From NCBI GenBank assembly GCA_913009895.1, contig CAJVXY010000009.1:1-64000 (forward strand): 64,000 nucleotides of DNA. The letters run 5' to 3'. Positions within the stretch are counted from its first letter, which is position 1, and each line of letters begins with the position of its first letter. A model generated the notes under the pieces. The model saw nothing but the letters and a program-made list of their open reading frames with translations. It was not told the DNA's origin and ran no database searches. Shown here one piece after another: positions 39,031 to 48,966 of this stretch. A program made the translations under genes and the position numbers. The stretch comes from an uncultured Acidiferrobacteraceae bacterium. GTDB lineage: Bacteria > Pseudomonadota > Gammaproteobacteria > Acidiferrobacterales > SZUA-150.

Positions 39031-39807
39031 CTATTTTTGCTTACGCTTTTTTCCTCGTGCTCCTTGTGGGTTAAGGCCGGCCACTTTCTCAATACTGGTC
39101 AACATGCCCCTTAGGATGTTCACCTCTTTTTCTTCCAGTTGCGCCCTGTGAAATAACCGATACAAACGCCGCATCAATTTTTTGGGTGTGGCGGGATTAA
39201 GAAAATCTATCTCAACCAATACCTTTTCAAGGTGTTTAAAAAAGCCCTGGATCTCAAGCTGGGATGCCAGTGCGCTTTCCTGGTCGTCATCGTTAACCCT
39301 CTGCTCAAAATTCAGGTAAGCCTTGCGCAGCTCGTAAGTAATAATTTGCACCGCTGCTGCCAGGTTTAATGAAGAAAATGCAGGATCGACCGGTATGGTC
39401 ACAAAAAACTGGCATTTGTCCAGTTGTTCATTCGTTAATCCGGCGCGCTCATTACCAAATATAATAGCAACACTGTCCTCACAACTTGCACTAATAACCT
39501 TGCTGGCGCAATTCTCCGGGTCAAGTGCAGGCCAGGATAAACGACGCGCCCGGGTACTTGTACCAATAACCAGCCTGGTCTCGGAAATTGCCTCATCCAG
39601 CGACTCAACGACTACTGCATTATCCAATATATCGTGGGCACCGGCTGAACGCGCAATCGCTTGCTGATCGGGGAATTGTTTTGGATTAACCAGACACAGG
39701 CTGCTTAAGCCCATATTTTTCATAACACGGGCAATCGCACCAATATTACCGGCATGTGACGGATTGACTAAAACAATTTTTATATGGTTTAAATTCGGAC
39801 TCATCAT
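39031..39807 (-). CDS. trmJ: tRNA (cytidine/uridine-32-2'-O) methyltransferase TrmJ
   Basis: 258 residues. SPOUT-family fold with the trefoil-knot motifs VLVNPSHAGNIGAIARVMKNMG, AIIFGNERAGLTNEQLDKC and IPVDPAFSSLNLAAAVQI. It methylates position 32 of certain tRNAs. The trmJ-cysE-iscR order is typical. Confidence 0.95.
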   Translation of the reverse strand: MMSPNLNHIKIVLVNPSHAGNIGAIARVMKNMGLSSLCLVNPKQFPDQQAIARSAGAHDILDNAVVVESLDEAISETRLVIGTSTRARRLSWPALDPENCASKVISASCEDSVAIIFGNERAGLTNEQLDKCQFFVTIPVDPAFSSLNLAAAVQIITYELRKAYLNFEQRVNDDDQESALASQLEIQGFFKHLEKVLVEIDFLNPATPKKLMRRLYRLFHRAQLEEKEVNILRGMLTSIEKVAGLNPQGARGKKRKQK

Positions 39808-39940
39808 TAAATCGTCTTGCGCTCAAGCAACAAGGCAATAATAACAATAAATGGCTGCGAAATGCTGTGTCTGCTTACTAAACTTAAATTAAATACTTAA
39901 ATTGATCGTCAAAGTATTATAGAAAAAAATAATATTCCTG

Positions 39941-41284
39941 CTATCGATTGGCTTGCAGGCCAGTAACTGTGTTGGTGATAGTTTTGTAAGCATCGTAGTT
40001 CCATGAAAACGACAAGCCTGTACTGAATAAACTCCTGGTATTCATAAATGTCCTGATACCCCTGGTTAGCGATGTGCCAAAAGAAGATACTTCTTTATAC
40101 GCGCCAACAAGGCCATCGTATAATTCATCAGGTGTCATATTTTTTGGTTTAAACACGGGTTGGAAAATTGTGTAATGCTGCCAGTCGCGTGGGTAATCCG
40201 TCAGCAATAAGCGGTTTTCACTAACAATTTGTTTATACCTTGCCGTACCTGGTAAGGGTGTTTCAATCGTAAACTGGACCGCATCGATCTGGTTTTCAAG
40301 GACAAAATCGACTGTCCTTTTAAAGATATCTTTATTCTGCGAATCAGAACCAAAAATGAAACAGCCGACCATGGCAATGCCATGATCATGGATTTTTTTG
40401 ATTGCATCTTTAAAGTTTTTAGTTTTTGCTCGTAAATTAACCGATTTGTTCATATCCGAAGCAATCGTTTCAGCGTCGATGGACTCAAAACCAATCAACA
40501 ATGCCTTGCAGCCGCCGCGTTGCGCAGCTTGCAACAAGTTATCGTGTTCCACAATATTGATACACGCCTGGCCGCCCCACTCTTTACCGGTATCCTTCAT
40601 GCGATCAAATAATTCGTAAGATCTCTCGATGCATTTTTTTCCAGAGCCAACAATATTGTCATCAGTGAAAAAAATTCGTTTGGATTTAAGAGAGTTAACT
40701 TCATCAATAACATTATCAATATTTCTGAGCCGGTATTTAGCGCCGTTAAACGCAGTAACAGAACAAAAGCTACACTTGAACGGGCAACCTCGACTGGTCT
40801 GGATGGTTTCTACAAAATAATCTCCATTAAAGAGATCTCTTCTCGGAACTGGCAGATTGGTAATATCCGGCCTGTCTTCCACGGTATAAAATTTCTGCAT
40901 TTGTCCGTTTTCGAAATCTTCCAGTACCTTTACCCAAATATGATCTGCTTCACCAATAACGACGCAGTCGGCATACCTTGCTGCTTCTTCGCTCATGTAA
41001 GAAACGTGGACCCCGCCGATGACAACAGGAATGCCCCGTTTTCTAAATTCATCACAAAGCTCATAAGCCCTCGGCGCAAGTGGCGTCATACAGGTGATGC
41101 CAACCAAATCATAATGCTGGTTGAAATCAATGTCCTCAACCGCCTCATCTACTATTGATACATCAAATCGTTCCGGGGTTTGACTGGCAAGCGTCGCCAG
41201 GTTTAGTGGTGGAATTGCCAGCACCTTTATATTGGTGTGCAGACTTCCTTTGTATGAGGGATTAACTAATAATATTTTTTTCAC
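39941..41284 (-). CDS. B12-binding-domain radical SAM protein
   Basis: 447 residues. An N-terminal cobalamin-binding-like Rossmann domain (about 1-135; KILLVNPSYKG, VVIGGVHVSYM) is followed by a radical SAM domain with cluster motif CPFKCSFC at about 166-173 and the C-terminal half ETPLPGTARYK. This architecture is shared by methylases and cyclases of lipids and natural products, such as hopanoid methylases. The His of the DxHxxG B12-ligand motif is not evident. Substrate unknown; no biosynthetic neighbours. Confidence 0.87.
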   Translation of the reverse strand: MKKILLVNPSYKGSLHTNIKVLAIPPLNLATLASQTPERFDVSIVDEAVEDIDFNQHYDLVGITCMTPLAPRAYELCDEFRKRGIPVVIGGVHVSYMSEEAARYADCVVIGEADHIWVKVLEDFENGQMQKFYTVEDRPDITNLPVPRRDLFNGDYFVETIQTSRGCPFKCSFCSVTAFNGAKYRLRNIDNVIDEVNSLKSKRIFFTDDNIVGSGKKCIERSYELFDRMKDTGKEWGGQACINIVEHDNLLQAAQRGGCKALLIGFESIDAETIASDMNKSVNLRAKTKNFKDAIKKIHDHGIAMVGCFIFGSDSQNKDIFKRTVDFVLENQIDAVQFTIETPLPGTARYKQIVSENRLLLTDYPRDWQHYTIFQPVFKPKNMTPDELYDGLVGAYKEVSSFGTSLTRGIRTFMNTRSLFSTGLSFSWNYDAYKTITNTVTGLQANR

Positions 41285-41574
41285 TGTTCACCACCCTGTT
41301 ACTAAACTTCGCCAGTCACAGAAAAAAGGATTACATCAGAGTATGGCAGAGCATGGCTTCATTGATTTTATAATTTATTCTTATACTACGAACCATTCTG
41401 CCACTATTTACAGTGTTTCAGCAAGTATCCGCAGATGACGGGATGGGACAGTACAAAATGACAACACACTTTCAATGGTCTTTGGACTATAATGACCTGG
41501 CTATACCGCCGTGTTTACTAAAGCTACAATCCACGGCAAATTTTTTACAACATTACAAAGCAGCAGGACAACCA

Positions 41575-42357
41575 ATGCATCCCTTACTCAACACTGCCAT
41601 CAAGGCGGCCCGAAAAGCCGGTACCGTTATCCTTCGTCATGCCGATCACCTGGACAGGTTATCTATCGAAACCAAGGGACGTAATGATTTTGTATCAGAG
41701 GTCGATCGACTTGCTGAAGCAGAAATCATCCAGATAATCCATAACGCCTATCCGGATCATGCAATCCTGGCAGAAGAAAGTGGCGAGCAGGCAGGATCAC
41801 AATACAAATGGATTATTGACCCGCTGGATGGCACCACTAATTTTCTCCATGGTTACCCACAATATGCTGTCTCAATAGCGGTCAGCCATGATGGCAAACT
41901 TGACCAGGCAGTTGTATTTGATCCATTGAGAAATGAGATGTTTATTGCTTCCCGAGGCAAGGGCGCACAACTTAATGACAGAAAAATCAGGGTAAGCAAA
42001 ACTGTAGAAATGGAGGCTGCCTTGTTGGGAACCGGTTTCCCCTTCAAGGAATTTGATAAACTTAACGTTTGGATTGAGACCTTCAGGCAACTACTGCCTA
42101 TGACCAGTGGCGTCAGGCGCGCGGGTTCGGCCGCACTTGACCTTGCTCACCTGGCCAGCGGCAGACTGGATGGATTTTGGGAATTTGGGTTAAAGCCATG
42201 GGATATGGCGGCAGGCTGCTTGTTGATACAGGAAGCTGGCGGCATTGTGACAGATATTGATGGAACTGACGGTTACCTGGAAACCGGAAATATTGTGGCC
42301 GGCACGGTAAAAATCTATGAAGCGATGTTAAAAATTCTGAATGAAAAAAATTCTTAA
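41575..42357 (+). CDS. suhB: Inositol-1-monophosphatase family protein SuhB
   Basis: 260 residues from MHPLLNTAIKAARKAG (41575). An ATG at 41413 would add 54 unrelated residues. Metal/phosphate motifs: EESGEQ, WIIDPLDGTTNFLHG and KPWDMAAGCLLIQEAGG. SuhB dephosphorylates inositol phosphate and, in E. coli, joins the rRNA antitermination complex. Its stop overlaps that of the convergent downstream gene by 4 bp. In relatives it neighbours trmJ; here one gene intervenes. Confidence 0.95.
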   Translation: MHPLLNTAIKAARKAGTVILRHADHLDRLSIETKGRNDFVSEVDRLAEAEIIQIIHNAYPDHAILAEESGEQAGSQYKWIIDPLDGTTNFLHGYPQYAVSIAVSHDGKLDQAVVFDPLRNEMFIASRGKGAQLNDRKIRVSKTVEMEAALLGTGFPFKEFDKLNVWIETFRQLLPMTSGVRRAGSAALDLAHLASGRLDGFWEFGLKPWDMAAGCLLIQEAGGIVTDIDGTDGYLETGNIVAGTVKIYEAMLKILNEKNS

Positions 42358-44099
42358 AGAGAAAACATCGTGTCACTCGCATCGGCAGCCATATCTGCAA
42401 AAACAATATGCTCATAAGCATTTGTGTGCTCTAGCAAATCAAGTGCCTTGATTTTTCGTTGCATTCCATCTGCCTCAATCATCTCAAACGGCTTTTCACG
42501 CTTATAAAAACCCGCAGGCATTATTAACGTGGCTGGCCTCTTTAATGCCGGCATTGGTGGTACCAGCAAAGCCTGGGAATATTCCATGTTTTCTTTTTCG
42601 AGTAAGCGAATAGCAACAGGGCTTGCATCCGGGGTAAGCATTTCAAGTCCGATTTCAATCCTGGCCTTGCTTGGCGTTTTTAACCACCTGACTGCGCCAA
42701 TACGCCAGGCACGGGGGTTATTACTGTCCTGAACACCAAGTAAATCACCCACCCTGACCCTGGCGCCAATCTGGCCATCATGCAGAATCCTCATTCCGCC
42801 CGCGCTTTCATCAGCGATTCGCCATTGGTCAATTCTAAAAACAGAATCGGCGGTAGCCGGTTTTGCCTGGGAGTCTCCTGTGCTGGTCAAATCATCATTG
42901 GCAACCACATCAAGGTCGATATAACCTGAGTCCTCGTCACATTCTATATCAACAATATCTTCAGGACCTGGTATTGCCGCAGGTGACTGAGCGTCGATAC
43001 CGTTCGGCCCATGGACGGAAAACGGGGTTTGGCCACTGCTGAAATAATGAATTGCCCGCAAACCTGAAGCGATAAAACATTTACCACGGGCTTTGATCCT
43101 CGAACGAGATCGCCTGACAGCCAGCCCCCAGTTACGCATCATGCGTTTCAACATATCCAGACAATCTGAATCGAGACAATCAGTTTGCAAGCCAAGTTTC
43201 GAAACATGTACCCCGCTCTTGAGCCTGGTAATAGCATCTTGTAATTTCCTGGCGATACCGAGCGCATTTAATGAACGTAAATGTGACACCGGCTGCATGC
43301 TGACGTCGCTCGGGAACGGTGCTGGTGGAGAATCTGAAGTCAGGTCAATCAAAAAATGTCCCGCGATATTATTAATCTCAAGTTTCGGTGATATTTCTGC
43401 TAGCTGTGCCCAACCTTCCAAAAACTCCCTGACTTTTCCAAGCTCTTGTTCAGGCAATTGATAGGGGTTGTTAAGTCCCATTAAAATGTTGATCAGATAT
43501 TCTTTAGTGATAGGCGAGATTCCGGCACCTGTTTCGTTTTTAAAGTCTAACCAACCAAGTTGTTCGGCATACTGGTAAATACCGTGAATCTCATTCCAGA
43601 CCCTCGATGGGCACGCCATATAAACCTCGTAGGAACATTTCAACACCTCGCCAAGATAAAACATTGCATATGTAGCGGCCTGCACCTTAAGTTCTTTTTT
43701 GCCCCACATGAACCGCGCCTTTTCAGCATCCAGAATCGTGCACTTATACCCATGTGCCATTTCCATCTGCAGTTCACGGACAAATTCAGCCAATTGTCTT
43801 TTTATTTTGTTTAAGGGAAAAACGTTTTTTTGATACTGCGACTTGAGGGCGTTACTTATAGTGTCAACTGGCTGTCGATAAAGTTGTAATATTTTAAAAC
43901 GGCTGGCTGGACCGATCTTGAGCCGGTTTAGGGTGTATATTGCCTGGTAAATTTCCCGTGAAGCCTCCGCGATATCGCCCATGGGTAAATTGGTAATCCA
44001 TTCCTGGGCGCTTTTAGGGTCGGTTTCAGTTACCCACGCAGACACCTGTTTTGCGGGTACCGAAAAAGGGGCGATTTCCTGTGTGATATTTGTTGACAT
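42354..44099 (-). CDS. Conserved hypothetical protein, 581 residues
   Basis: No signal peptide or membrane segment. An N-terminal half of about 270 residues is helical and Trp/Leu-rich. After an acidic Asp/Ser linker (about 370-410), a C-terminal region has ...IDQWRIADESAGGMRI and VRVGDLLGVQDSNNPRAWRIGAVRWLKTPSKARIEIGLEML, reminiscent of PilZ-like beta-barrels. The RxxxR and D/NxSxxG c-di-GMP motif is not seen in standard form, so ligand binding is unproven. Likely cytoplasmic. I do not recognise a named family. Confidence 0.8.
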   Translation of the reverse strand: MSTNITQEIAPFSVPAKQVSAWVTETDPKSAQEWITNLPMGDIAEASREIYQAIYTLNRLKIGPASRFKILQLYRQPVDTISNALKSQYQKNVFPLNKIKRQLAEFVRELQMEMAHGYKCTILDAEKARFMWGKKELKVQAATYAMFYLGEVLKCSYEVYMACPSRVWNEIHGIYQYAEQLGWLDFKNETGAGISPITKEYLINILMGLNNPYQLPEQELGKVREFLEGWAQLAEISPKLEINNIAGHFLIDLTSDSPPAPFPSDVSMQPVSHLRSLNALGIARKLQDAITRLKSGVHVSKLGLQTDCLDSDCLDMLKRMMRNWGLAVRRSRSRIKARGKCFIASGLRAIHYFSSGQTPFSVHGPNGIDAQSPAAIPGPEDIVDIECDEDSGYIDLDVVANDDLTSTGDSQAKPATADSVFRIDQWRIADESAGGMRILHDGQIGARVRVGDLLGVQDSNNPRAWRIGAVRWLKTPSKARIEIGLEMLTPDASPVAIRLLEKENMEYSQALLVPPMPALKRPATLIMPAGFYKREKPFEMIEADGMQRKIKALDLLEHTNAYEHIVFADMAADASDTMFSL

Positions 44100-44416
44100 G
44101 TGTCAGATTTAAATAAACTATTGCCGATTCCAGACTTTAATGTTTAATTGTATCAATAAGTTAAAACGACTTCTACGACTGTATTCTCGATCTCGGTTGC
44201 TGGCAGCGCCAAAACCGGACACCCTGCCTTATTTAATGACATTCGCGGAGGCTGGTACCGACTTATCCCGCTTTTAATACCAATAAATATAGCAGTAAAA
44301 TACCATTAAAATGGCAGTTCAGATGGCGTTTCTCATCTGAGGTGGTTCATCAGGCCTGGCTGAACGTGTATGATGCGCGCCCGTTGTGCTGAATAATAAT
44401 TCTGGAGATCGTCGTT
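44100..44416. other. Intergenic region upstream of fdxA
   Basis: 317 bases without a gene, between two divergent genes. A 7-bp perfect inverted repeat TCAGATG (44319-44325) / CATCTGA (44334-44340) with an 8-base loop lies 77 bases before fdxA. It could be an operator or a 5' leader hairpin. The promoters of both flanking genes must lie here. Confidence 0.45.
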
Positions 44417-44740
44417 ATGACCTATGTGGTCACTGAAAATTGTATTAAATGTAAATACACAGACTGTGTTGAGGTCTGTCCTGTGGATTGCTTCCATGAG
44501 GGACCTAATTTTCTTGTGATCGACCCGGAAGAATGCATTGACTGCACCTTGTGTGTGCCGGAATGCCCAATAAACGCTATCTACGCAGATGATGACTTAC
44601 CCGAGGATCAACAGGAATTTCTTGCGCTCAATGAAGAATTATCTAAAATTTGGCCAGTTTTGACCGAGATGAAAGACGCACCGCCTGATGCCGATGACTG
44701 GAAAGACAAGCCTGATAAGCTGAAATTACTGAAACGCTGA
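44417..44740 (+). CDS. fdxA: 7Fe ferredoxin FdxA
   Basis: 107 residues. Cluster motifs [17 protein letters not shown] and [16 protein letters not shown] give a [3Fe-4S] and a [4Fe-4S] centre. The C-terminal tail ([23 protein letters not shown]) is typical of the gammaproteobacterial FdxA. Electron carrier; partner not apparent locally. A terminator follows. Confidence 0.96.
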   Translation: MTYVVTENCIKCKYTDCVEVCPVDCFHEGPNFLVIDPEECIDCTLCVPECPINAIYADDDLPEDQQEFLALNEELSKIWPVLTEMKDAPPDADDWKDKPDKLKLLKR

Positions 44741-44796
44741 AATTCACGTTACTTAATCTGGCCTGCTAAAGACCGTCGTACCCCGGTTTCGATAAA

Positions 44797-44832
44797 AAAG
44801 GAAAAGGCGGTCTCATGACCGCCTTTTCCTTT
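44797..44832. terminator. Rho-independent terminator, likely bidirectional
   Basis: A perfect 16-bp stem, AAAGGAAAAGGCGGTC (44797-44812) with GACCGCCTTTTCCTTT (44817-44832), around a TCAT loop. It lies 57 bases after fdxA and before the convergent helicase gene's 3' side. The remaining gap (44833-45044) is AT-rich with no supportable gene. Confidence 0.88.
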
Positions 44833-45044
44833 ACCACCCTCCTGAACAGCTTTATCGCCTTCCATGGCCATCCTGTTTATTGCAGCTTTATCAGGCGGTC
44901 TTACTTCCTTGTCAGCGGCCTCCTTGCCACCGCTTGCGATCATGCAAAAATCTGAACTAAAAATCAATTAATATTAGCTATAACTTAAAAATAAATTAAA
45001 TAACTATAATAAACAATATGTTATTTACTTTTTAATTTATCAAT

Positions 45045-46973
45045 TTATTGAATATTTTTTAGAAACTCGGTTACCTGCGTCAAAGATTGCACCTGTGGCA
45101 TCGCCGGCAAGCTGTTCAAGAATGATTTGCCATAGCCCTTACTGAGCAATCTTGGGTCACACAAAACAAGCACGCCACGATCCTTCTCGTCCCTGATTAA
45201 ACGACCCGCACCCTGCTTCAGGCTAATGACCGCGTTAGGGACCTGAAACTGGAAAAATGGGTTAATGCCGGCCTCTTCCAGGGCCTGACAGCGCGCCTTT
45301 AATACTGGTTCACCAGGCGAGGCGAATGGTAGTTTATCGATAATAACGCAGGTCAGCGCCTGTCCTCTTACGTCGACACCTTCCCAAAAACTACCTGTGC
45401 CCAGCAGCACGGCATTACCCAATGCCCTGAATTTACCCAGGAGTTGCGTTCGGGGTGCATCTCCCTGCACCAGTATTGGATAATCGATTAACGTGGCCAA
45501 TAACTTGGCTGCCAAATTTAACGCCCTGTAACTGGTAAAAAGCAGGAATGTACGACCACCACTTGCCTCCAGTAATGGCAAAATAGCCTGGATCATGGAT
45601 TGTGTGAACTCAGGCTGATTGGGTTCTGGTAAGTTACGCGGTAAATACAGCATTGTCTGGTCCTGGTAGTTAAATGGGCTGTCCCATATGCCAGTGTCGC
45701 TATCCGCTAATCCCAGTTGATCCTGAAAATGGTTAAATTTTTTGTTGACGGCCAGGGTCGCAGATACAAAAACCCAGGCAGTCTCTTGCTCGCTGGTAAT
45801 TTCCTGGAAGGCATCGGCGATATCGATCGGTGTCATATGCAAGTTGAAACCCCGTTTGCTGGTCTCAAACCAGGGAACATATTCAGGCTGCACTTGATCA
45901 GAAAAGTTTTGTAAATTCTGAAGAATATCAGTGGCTCGGCGAAAACAATTCGCCAATCCCTTGCTCTTGACGCTGGCGACCTCAAGCAAGCCATGTAGAT
46001 TTTGCAAATTAATCGCCAGTTTTTCGAGGCCATTGATTTGTTTATTGAAATTTGAATTATTCCAGGCGCCTCGCTCTGTATTTTCACTGCCAAAAGAGAG
46101 TCGAAAGTCTGCCACCGATTTTTCTGTTGACCTGGCGGTATCTTCAAGTTTTCTGACAACACTTCTAGCAATCAATTCTTCTGTAATAACATCCCGGCAC
46201 AGATTTTTCAGACGATAACTACTCACCGTTTTACTAAAGAATCGTGATGCCGTGTCTACTAACTGGTGTGCTTCATCAAAAATTACTGTGTCCACATTTG
46301 GTAACAGCCTTCCGAAGCCCTCCTCCTGCAACATCAGGTCGGCAAAAAAGAGATGGTGATTGATTACAACAATATCTGCCTCCAGGGCATCACGTCGCGC
46401 TTTCACCACAAAACATTCTGAAAAATGTTCACATTCCGAGCCAATGCAATTATCTACAGTTGAAGTCACCGTTGGCCAGAGCATCGAATCTTCAGAAACT
46501 GACTCGACTTCTGAAATATCTCCCGTTCTCGTTAGTGATGACCACTCTGTAATTGAATGTATACTCTCGGAATCGCTCCTGGTTCTGAATCGTCCCTCAA
46601 GCGCCGCCCGGTGTAATCGATATATGCACAAATAATTACTGCGTCCTTTCAGCAAGGAAAAATTACCTGGCATATTCATTGCGCGAGCAATCACAGGCAG
46701 GTCCTGCTGAAATAACTGGTCTTGTAAGTGACGGGTCCCTGTAGAAATTAGCGCTTTTTGTCCTGATAAAATAATGGGCGCCAGGTAGGCAAATGTTTTA
46801 CCGGTACCGGTTCCCGACTCCACTATAAGTCGATTGCCATTCTTGATTGCACCGCTGATTTTTTCAGCCATTTCAATTTGCCCGGAACGGACACGAAACC
46901 CTTTAATAGCAGTAGCCAGAGCGCCATCGGCACCAAGAATATCCCGCATTGAATTGTAATCAGAATCTGGCAA
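45045..46973 (-). CDS. DinG/YoaA-family ATP-dependent DNA helicase
   Basis: 642 residues. Walker A ESGTGTGKTFAY, four Fe-S Cys in the inserted domain (DNCIGSECEHFSECFV), a DEAH box (IFDEAHQL), and helicase motif QGAGRLIRDEKDRG. XPD-like superfamily 2, 5'-3' polarity in relatives. Length fits YoaA (636) better than DinG (716). YoaA acts in damage tolerance with HolC. It begins 24 bp after pgi ends. Confidence 0.93.
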   Translation of the reverse strand: MPDSDYNSMRDILGADGALATAIKGFRVRSGQIEMAEKISGAIKNGNRLIVESGTGTGKTFAYLAPIILSGQKALISTGTRHLQDQLFQQDLPVIARAMNMPGNFSLLKGRSNYLCIYRLHRAALEGRFRTRSDSESIHSITEWSSLTRTGDISEVESVSEDSMLWPTVTSTVDNCIGSECEHFSECFVVKARRDALEADIVVINHHLFFADLMLQEEGFGRLLPNVDTVIFDEAHQLVDTASRFFSKTVSSYRLKNLCRDVITEELIARSVVRKLEDTARSTEKSVADFRLSFGSENTERGAWNNSNFNKQINGLEKLAINLQNLHGLLEVASVKSKGLANCFRRATDILQNLQNFSDQVQPEYVPWFETSKRGFNLHMTPIDIADAFQEITSEQETAWVFVSATLAVNKKFNHFQDQLGLADSDTGIWDSPFNYQDQTMLYLPRNLPEPNQPEFTQSMIQAILPLLEASGGRTFLLFTSYRALNLAAKLLATLIDYPILVQGDAPRTQLLGKFRALGNAVLLGTGSFWEGVDVRGQALTCVIIDKLPFASPGEPVLKARCQALEEAGINPFFQFQVPNAVISLKQGAGRLIRDEKDRGVLVLCDPRLLSKGYGKSFLNSLPAMPQVQSLTQVTEFLKNIQ

Positions 46974-46996
46974 ATCAGGCGCCTGGAAATAGTAAG

Positions 46997-48643
46997 TTAG
47001 TTATCACGTAGCTTTTTATAATAATTGATTAAGCCATTGGTCGAAGAATCATGAGACGTAACCGGTTTTTTATCACGTAATTCTGTCTGTATCGATCTGG
47101 CCAGCTCTTTGCCAAGCTCCACACCCATTTGATCAAAGGAGTTGATGTTCCAAACAACGCCCTGGACGAATATTTTATGCTCATACAAAGCAATTAATTT
47201 TCCCAATGTCTTTGGGTCGAGCTGTTTGTACATGATTGATGTACTTGGTTTGTTGCCGAAAAATTTCTTGTAGGGCAACAGGGACTGGATCATCTTATCA
47301 TTATAACCCTGCTGCTTAAGATTTTTTATTGCCTCATTTTCACCACGACCATTCATAAAGGCCTCTGTTTGAGCAAAATAATTTGAGGCGAGAATTTCGT
47401 GATGGTTTTCCAGGTTAAGACTGGGTCTGGCGGCAACAATAAAATCTGATGTTGTAAATTGGGTGCCCTGATGTAATAGCTGGTAAAAACTGTGCTGCCC
47501 GTCAGTCCCTGCGTCCCCAAATACAATTGGTGACGTTAGATAATCAAGAGGCTTTCCCTGCTTGTCGACACCCTTGCCATTGCTTTCCATTTCCGCCTGG
47601 CATAAATACGCAGGCAGTCCATGCAAGTTCTGGTCGTACGGCAAAACGGCATGGGCGCGAACATCAAAAAAATTTATATACCAGACGCCCAGCATTGCCA
47701 TCATTACCGGTAAGTTATTTCTATAGTCAGCATTCAAAAAATGCTCATCCATTTCGTAGGCGCCAGCCAGGAGGTCTTCGAAATGATCCATCCCGACATA
47801 TAAAGCGATTGGCAGGCCTATTGCAGACCAGAGTGAAAATCTGCCGCCTACCCAGTCCCACAACTCAAAAATATTTTCTTTGGCAATGCCGAATTCTGTT
47901 GCCGCTTCAAAATTTGATGAAATGGCCACAAAATGATCAGTTACTGCCCGGGTATCGCCAATCAAGTTCACCAACCATTGCCTGGCAGTCTCGGCATTCA
48001 CCATCGTTTCCTGTGTGGTAAATGTTTTTGAGGCCACTACAAATAATGTCGTTTCAGGATTCAGGTGCCTGGTAATATGCTGAAAGTGATTACCATCAAT
48101 ATTTGATAAAAAATGGACATTGATGTTTTTGCTTGCATAGGGATCAAGCGCTTCACATACCATCGCCGTGCCCAAATCTGAGCCCCCGACACCAATATTA
48201 ACCACATCTGTAAATGTCTTGCCAGTGAACCCGGTTCGTTGCCCCGTTCTTACCGCGTCAGAAAAATGACGCATCTGTCGTAACACCCGTTTGACAGATG
48301 GCATGATATCAACGCCATCAACCAGCATGGGTCGCTTACTTTTGTTTCTAAGTGCGACGTGGAGTGCCGCCCTTGATTCAGTGTGGTTAATTTTATCGCC
48401 GGCAAGCATTTTATTTGTCCACTCTTGCAGTGCGGCTTCATCTGCTAATTGCAGCAACAAAGACAAGGTTTCTTCTGATATGAAGTGCTTGGAAATATCC
48501 AGTAAAAAATCATCGCACTGAAGAGAGAATTTTTCGAATCTTGATTTATCTTCCCGGAAAAGATCGCACAACTGTCGCCCGGACCACTGCTGGCGATGCT
48601 CGATCAGTTTAGCCCAGGCAGGAAATTGCGTGAGAAAAGTCAT
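46997..48643 (-). CDS. pgi: Glucose-6-phosphate isomerase
   Basis: 548 residues, same as E. coli. Signatures NIGVGGSDLGTAMV, GGRFSLWSAIGLPIAL and FDQMGVELGKELA are present. It interconverts glucose-6-phosphate and fructose-6-phosphate in the cytoplasm. Possibly transcribed with the downstream helicase gene. Confidence 0.98.
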   Translation of the reverse strand: MTFLTQFPAWAKLIEHRQQWSGRQLCDLFREDKSRFEKFSLQCDDFLLDISKHFISEETLSLLLQLADEAALQEWTNKMLAGDKINHTESRAALHVALRNKSKRPMLVDGVDIMPSVKRVLRQMRHFSDAVRTGQRTGFTGKTFTDVVNIGVGGSDLGTAMVCEALDPYASKNINVHFLSNIDGNHFQHITRHLNPETTLFVVASKTFTTQETMVNAETARQWLVNLIGDTRAVTDHFVAISSNFEAATEFGIAKENIFELWDWVGGRFSLWSAIGLPIALYVGMDHFEDLLAGAYEMDEHFLNADYRNNLPVMMAMLGVWYINFFDVRAHAVLPYDQNLHGLPAYLCQAEMESNGKGVDKQGKPLDYLTSPIVFGDAGTDGQHSFYQLLHQGTQFTTSDFIVAARPSLNLENHHEILASNYFAQTEAFMNGRGENEAIKNLKQQGYNDKMIQSLLPYKKFFGNKPSTSIMYKQLDPKTLGKLIALYEHKIFVQGVVWNINSFDQMGVELGKELARSIQTELRDKKPVTSHDSSTNGLINYYKKLRDN

Positions 48644-48667
48644 AATAGTGCTATCATTTGAAAGTGA

Positions 48668-48706
48668 TTATTCACCATTTGTTGACTATTTCCAATGGGT
48701 GAATAA
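48668..48706. promoter_or_regulatory. Inverted repeat between pgi and ccmF (possible operator)
   Basis: TTATTCACC (48668-48676) and GGTGAATAA (48698-48706) form a perfect 9-bp inverted repeat with a 21-bp spacer. It contains TTGACT, and lies 25 bases before the pgi start codon. It could be a regulator site for pgi. Nothing else recognisable occurs in 48707-48860. Confidence 0.4.
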
Positions 48707-48864
48707 AATTGTCCAAAATGTGACAATAATATCTTTGTTTGCTGCTGTGCCATGATAGAATGCGTCCAGACTATAGTTGTATTGGGCTTTGTTGTATTTT
48801 AAATGTAGCCAGGTTCTTCAATTCGAGATAACAGACTATGTAATAACCAATCACCATAATTAAC

Positions 48865-48966
48865 TTAACTAAATCACATTTTAACCAAATCACATTACCC
48901 CGCTTCATGATTTCTAAACCTTATAATTCCTGAGACTTATGATTCCTGAGACTTATGATTCCTGAA
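48865..48966 (+). repeat. Two 16-bp tandem repeat arrays before and across the ccmF start
   Basis: First array: TTAACTAAATCACATT (48865-48880) and TTAACCAAATCACATT (48881-48896). Second array: CCTTATAATTCCTGAG (48919-48934), ACTTATGATTCCTGAG (48935-48950) and ACTTATGATTCCTGAA (48951-48966). The last copy supplies the ccmF ATG (48955). The previous copy has an ATG (48939) that reads only eight codons before TGA, a decoy start. Confidence 0.85.

Noticed and set aside
41413-41574. Longer N-terminus for SuhB
   Set aside because: The extra 54 residues resemble no SuhB sequence; MHPLLNTAIKAARKAG is the normal start.
44749-44967. Minus-strand 72-codon frame after fdxA
   Set aside because: It spans a perfect terminator stem, has low-complexity composition and no ribosome site, so it is probably not a gene.
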